Source: Fimbriimonadaceae bacterium | GTDB lineage: Bacteria; Armatimonadota; Fimbriimonadia; Fimbriimonadales; Fimbriimonadaceae | Length of the DNA: 64,000 nt | NCBI GenBank assembly: GCA_020850835.1 | Contig: JADZDX010000033.1 | Location: 1-64,000, forward strand | Direction: 5' to 3' | Part shown: one piece after another, positions 62,708-64,000 of the stretch | How positions within the stretch are numbered: position 1 is the stretch's first letter | How the letters are laid out: every line of letters starts with the position of its first letter | Made by a program: the position numbers and the translations under genes | Notes under the pieces: model-generated | Databases searched by the model: none | Seen by the model: the letters and a program-made list of their open reading frames with translations, nothing else | What the model was told of the DNA's origin: nothing

Positions 62708-63085
62708 TTAGTGGCTGGTCTCCTGCTCGTACGAAGCAGCGTCCATTAGGTCCCCAGACAGCGATCCCGAAACTTTCAACTTGAGCAACCATCCATCGCC
62801 GTACGGGTCGGAGTTCACGGTCTCCGGTGCGATCTTAGTCATTGGATTCGTCTCCACCACTTCGCCCGATACCGGGGCATATACATCGCTGACGGTCTTT
62901 ACGCTCTCAATGGAGCCGAGGATCTCACCCGATTGAAGGGCTCGTCCCACCTCGGGAAGGTCAATAAAGACAATGTCACCTAGTTCGCTCTGAGCGTGAT
63001 CAGAAATGCCAATGGTAGCGATATCGCCATCCATCTTTACCCACTCATGGGATTTCGAATATAAGAGGTCAACCGGAACGTTCAC
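62708..63085 (-). CDS. gcvH: Glycine cleavage system H protein
   Basis: 125 aa lipoyl carrier. SKSHEWVKMDGDIATIGISDHAQ opens the fold (residues ~10-32) and GSIESVKTVSDVYAPVSGE contains the lipoylated Lys. The start is GTG 63085 with TACACT 10 nt upstream on the minus strand. It diverges from terC across a 36-bp gap and heads the gcvH-gcvPA transcript. I see no glycine riboswitch in that short gap. Confidence 0.95.
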   Translation of the reverse strand: MNVPVDLLYSKSHEWVKMDGDIATIGISDHAQSELGDIVFIDLPEVGRALQSGEILGSIESVKTVSDVYAPVSGEVVETNPMTKIAPETVNSDPYGDGWLLKLKVSGSLSGDLMDAASYEQETSH

Positions 63086-63108
63086 TGCGCGAAAGAGTGT
63101 ACCTTTGC

Positions 63109-63114
63109 TACAAT
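63109..63114 (+). promoter_or_regulatory. -10 hexamer TACAAT of terC
   Basis: TACAAT ends 7 nt before ATG 63122, with no ribosome site. Confidence 0.5.
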
Positions 63115-63121
63115 CCCGCCC

Positions 63122-63862
63122 ATGGATTTCTCATGGGTAAATGACGGGAATGCCTGGGCCGGCCTAGTTGCGCTGCTCCTCCTTGAAGTTGTCCTCGGCA
63201 TAGACAACATCGTCTTCTTGTCCATCCTGACCGGGCGCCTGCCCGAAGCAGATCGCCCTCGGGCGCGCTTCACGGGGTTGGGGTTGGCCTTTGTCATGCG
63301 CCTTGCATTGTTGTTCAGCATCGCATGGATCATGGGGCTCAAGGAGACTGTTCTACCCATCGGAGACTTCATCAAGCTGAGTTGGAAGGATATCATCCTC
63401 ATCGCAGGCGGCCTGTTCCTGATCTACAAGGCCGTTCACGAGATCCATAACAAGCTTGAGGGCGTAGAACATGAAGCGCAGCCGGCCGCCAAATCTCACT
63501 TCGCCGGAGTAATCGCGCAGATTGTCGTTATTGACCTAGTCTTCAGCCTGGACAGCGTGATCACAGCGGTCGGGATGGTCAAGCATCTTTCCATCATGAT
63601 CATCTCGGTGATCGCGGCCATCGCCTTCATGCTGGCCTTTGCCGGCAAGGTCAGTGATTTTATCGAAAAGCATCCCACCGTCAAGATGCTAGCCCTCGCG
63701 TTCTTGGTCCTGATCGGCGTTAATCTTCTCGCCGAGGGATTCCATCAGCACATCGAGAAGGGCTTCACCTACTTCGCGATGGCGTTCAGCATCGGAGTCG
63801 AGATGCTGAACTTGAAGATGAATGCCGGCAAGGCGATCAAGCTACATAGCGGCGAGCCCTAA
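63122..63862 (+). CDS. TerC/Alx family integral membrane protein
   Basis: 246 aa with about seven membrane helices. The paired acidic motifs EVVLGIDNIVFLSI near the N-terminus and DLVFSLDSVITAVG in the middle are the TerC signature, probably forming a metal site. The family is linked to tellurite resistance and to manganese export during protein secretion; the actual ion here is unknown. Confidence 0.93.
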   Translation: MDFSWVNDGNAWAGLVALLLLEVVLGIDNIVFLSILTGRLPEADRPRARFTGLGLAFVMRLALLFSIAWIMGLKETVLPIGDFIKLSWKDIILIAGGLFLIYKAVHEIHNKLEGVEHEAQPAAKSHFAGVIAQIVVIDLVFSLDSVITAVGMVKHLSIMIISVIAAIAFMLAFAGKVSDFIEKHPTVKMLALAFLVLIGVNLLAEGFHQHIEKGFTYFAMAFSIGVEMLNLKMNAGKAIKLHSGEP

Positions 63863-63863
63863 A

Positions 63864-63900
63864 TTGTTGAGGCAGGCGGAACATCCGCCTGCCTCAACAA
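63864..63900. terminator. Long perfect hairpin after terC
   Basis: A 17-bp perfect inverted repeat (63864-63880 with 63884-63900, 3-nt loop) begins one base after the terC stop. There is no clear T-run on either strand, but its position and stability suggest a terminator. Confidence 0.7.
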
Positions 63901-64000
63901 ATGGGTCTTGATGGCCTATTTTCCGTTTGGCAAGCTAGGGTCGCCGCCTGCGGCGTTTGGCGATGGCGGATTCAGGGGTAATCCCGTCTCGTGATTGATC
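63901..64000. other. Unassigned window edge
   Basis: The last 100 bases show no supported gene. A short GC-rich palindrome, GCCGCCTGCGGCG, lies near 63943. A gene truncated by the window edge cannot be excluded. Confidence 0.3.

Noticed and set aside
63086-63121. Glycine riboswitch before gcvH
   Set aside because: The gap is only 36 bp and already contains both divergent -10 hexamers.

Overview
The window is a dense bacterial chromosome segment of moderately high GC, with about 60 protein genes, two tRNAs and one small transposase element. I see no prophage, integron, CRISPR array or defence island. The gene content best fits Armatimonadota, probably the Fimbriimonadia. The pointers are secreted proteins ending in paired SGEVDAADID calcium-loop motifs, several PEP-CTERM proteins, an H-X-DG type pseudopilin and a 1171-residue proton pyrophosphatase. 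This placement is inference from gene content; no 16S gene is present.

Layout. 1-5 kb: M50 protease, trpS, a dioxygenase/hydrolase pair, a long acyl-CoA dehydrogenase and tRNA-Met. 5-11 kb: the pyrophosphatase with a very large inserted domain, a DUF2071 protein, a small BON-like protein, folC, a 49-residue membrane protein and tRNA-Pro. 11-17 kb: secreted thioredoxin, secreted subtilase with dockerin-like tail, M32 carboxypeptidase, glyQ. 16.2-17.0 kb: a RAYT transposase between inverted REP-type palindromes that fills the whole gap between fpg and glyQ. 17-22 kb: fpg, two PEP-CTERM proteins, a ROK kinase and a secreted propeller-like protein. 22-27.5 kb: MoxR-DUF58-transglutaminase operon translationally chained to holA. 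27.5-37.7 kb: hydrolase, EamA protein, BTAD-type regulator, PEP-CTERM protein, small redox, DUF1905 and DinB genes, a 619-residue secreted repeat protein, a DUF937-OmpA fusion and a DUF4332 protein. 37.7-40.6 kb: a three-gene cassette of LpxH-like phosphoesterase, CrtO-like acyltransferase-related membrane protein and MGDG-synthase-like glycosyltransferase, probably a lipid pathway. 40.5-46.4 kb: complete hutHUGI histidine degradation operon plus a membrane protein. 46.4-54 kb: a second secreted repeat protein, a paralogous pair of anchored proteins, tatA, xth, two unknowns, and a DUF2089/DUF4097/EVE operon. 54-64 kb: pepE, kynAU, a pseudopilin, msrA, ppx-ppk, gcvH-gcvPA and terC.

Two features recur across the window. 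First, at least twenty genes or operon heads have a -10-like hexamer (TANNNT or CATAAT/CATACT) whose last base lies only 6-7 nt before the start codon, with no Shine-Dalgarno sequence. This implies widespread leaderless mRNAs, and I used it to choose several starts. Distal operon genes are instead joined by ATGA, TTGA, GTGA or TGATG overlaps. Second, four secreted proteins share one C-terminal module, a small beta domain followed by two calcium-loop motifs, and two of them also carry tandem copies of an apparently unnamed ~150-residue repeat.

Candidates for undescribed biology are the REP/RAYT element fused to the glyQ start, the periplasmic insertion in the pyrophosphatase, the phosphoesterase/CrtO-like/glycosyltransferase cassette, and the secreted repeat family with its sorting-tag-like tail. 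All calls come from reading the sequence; no database search was run.
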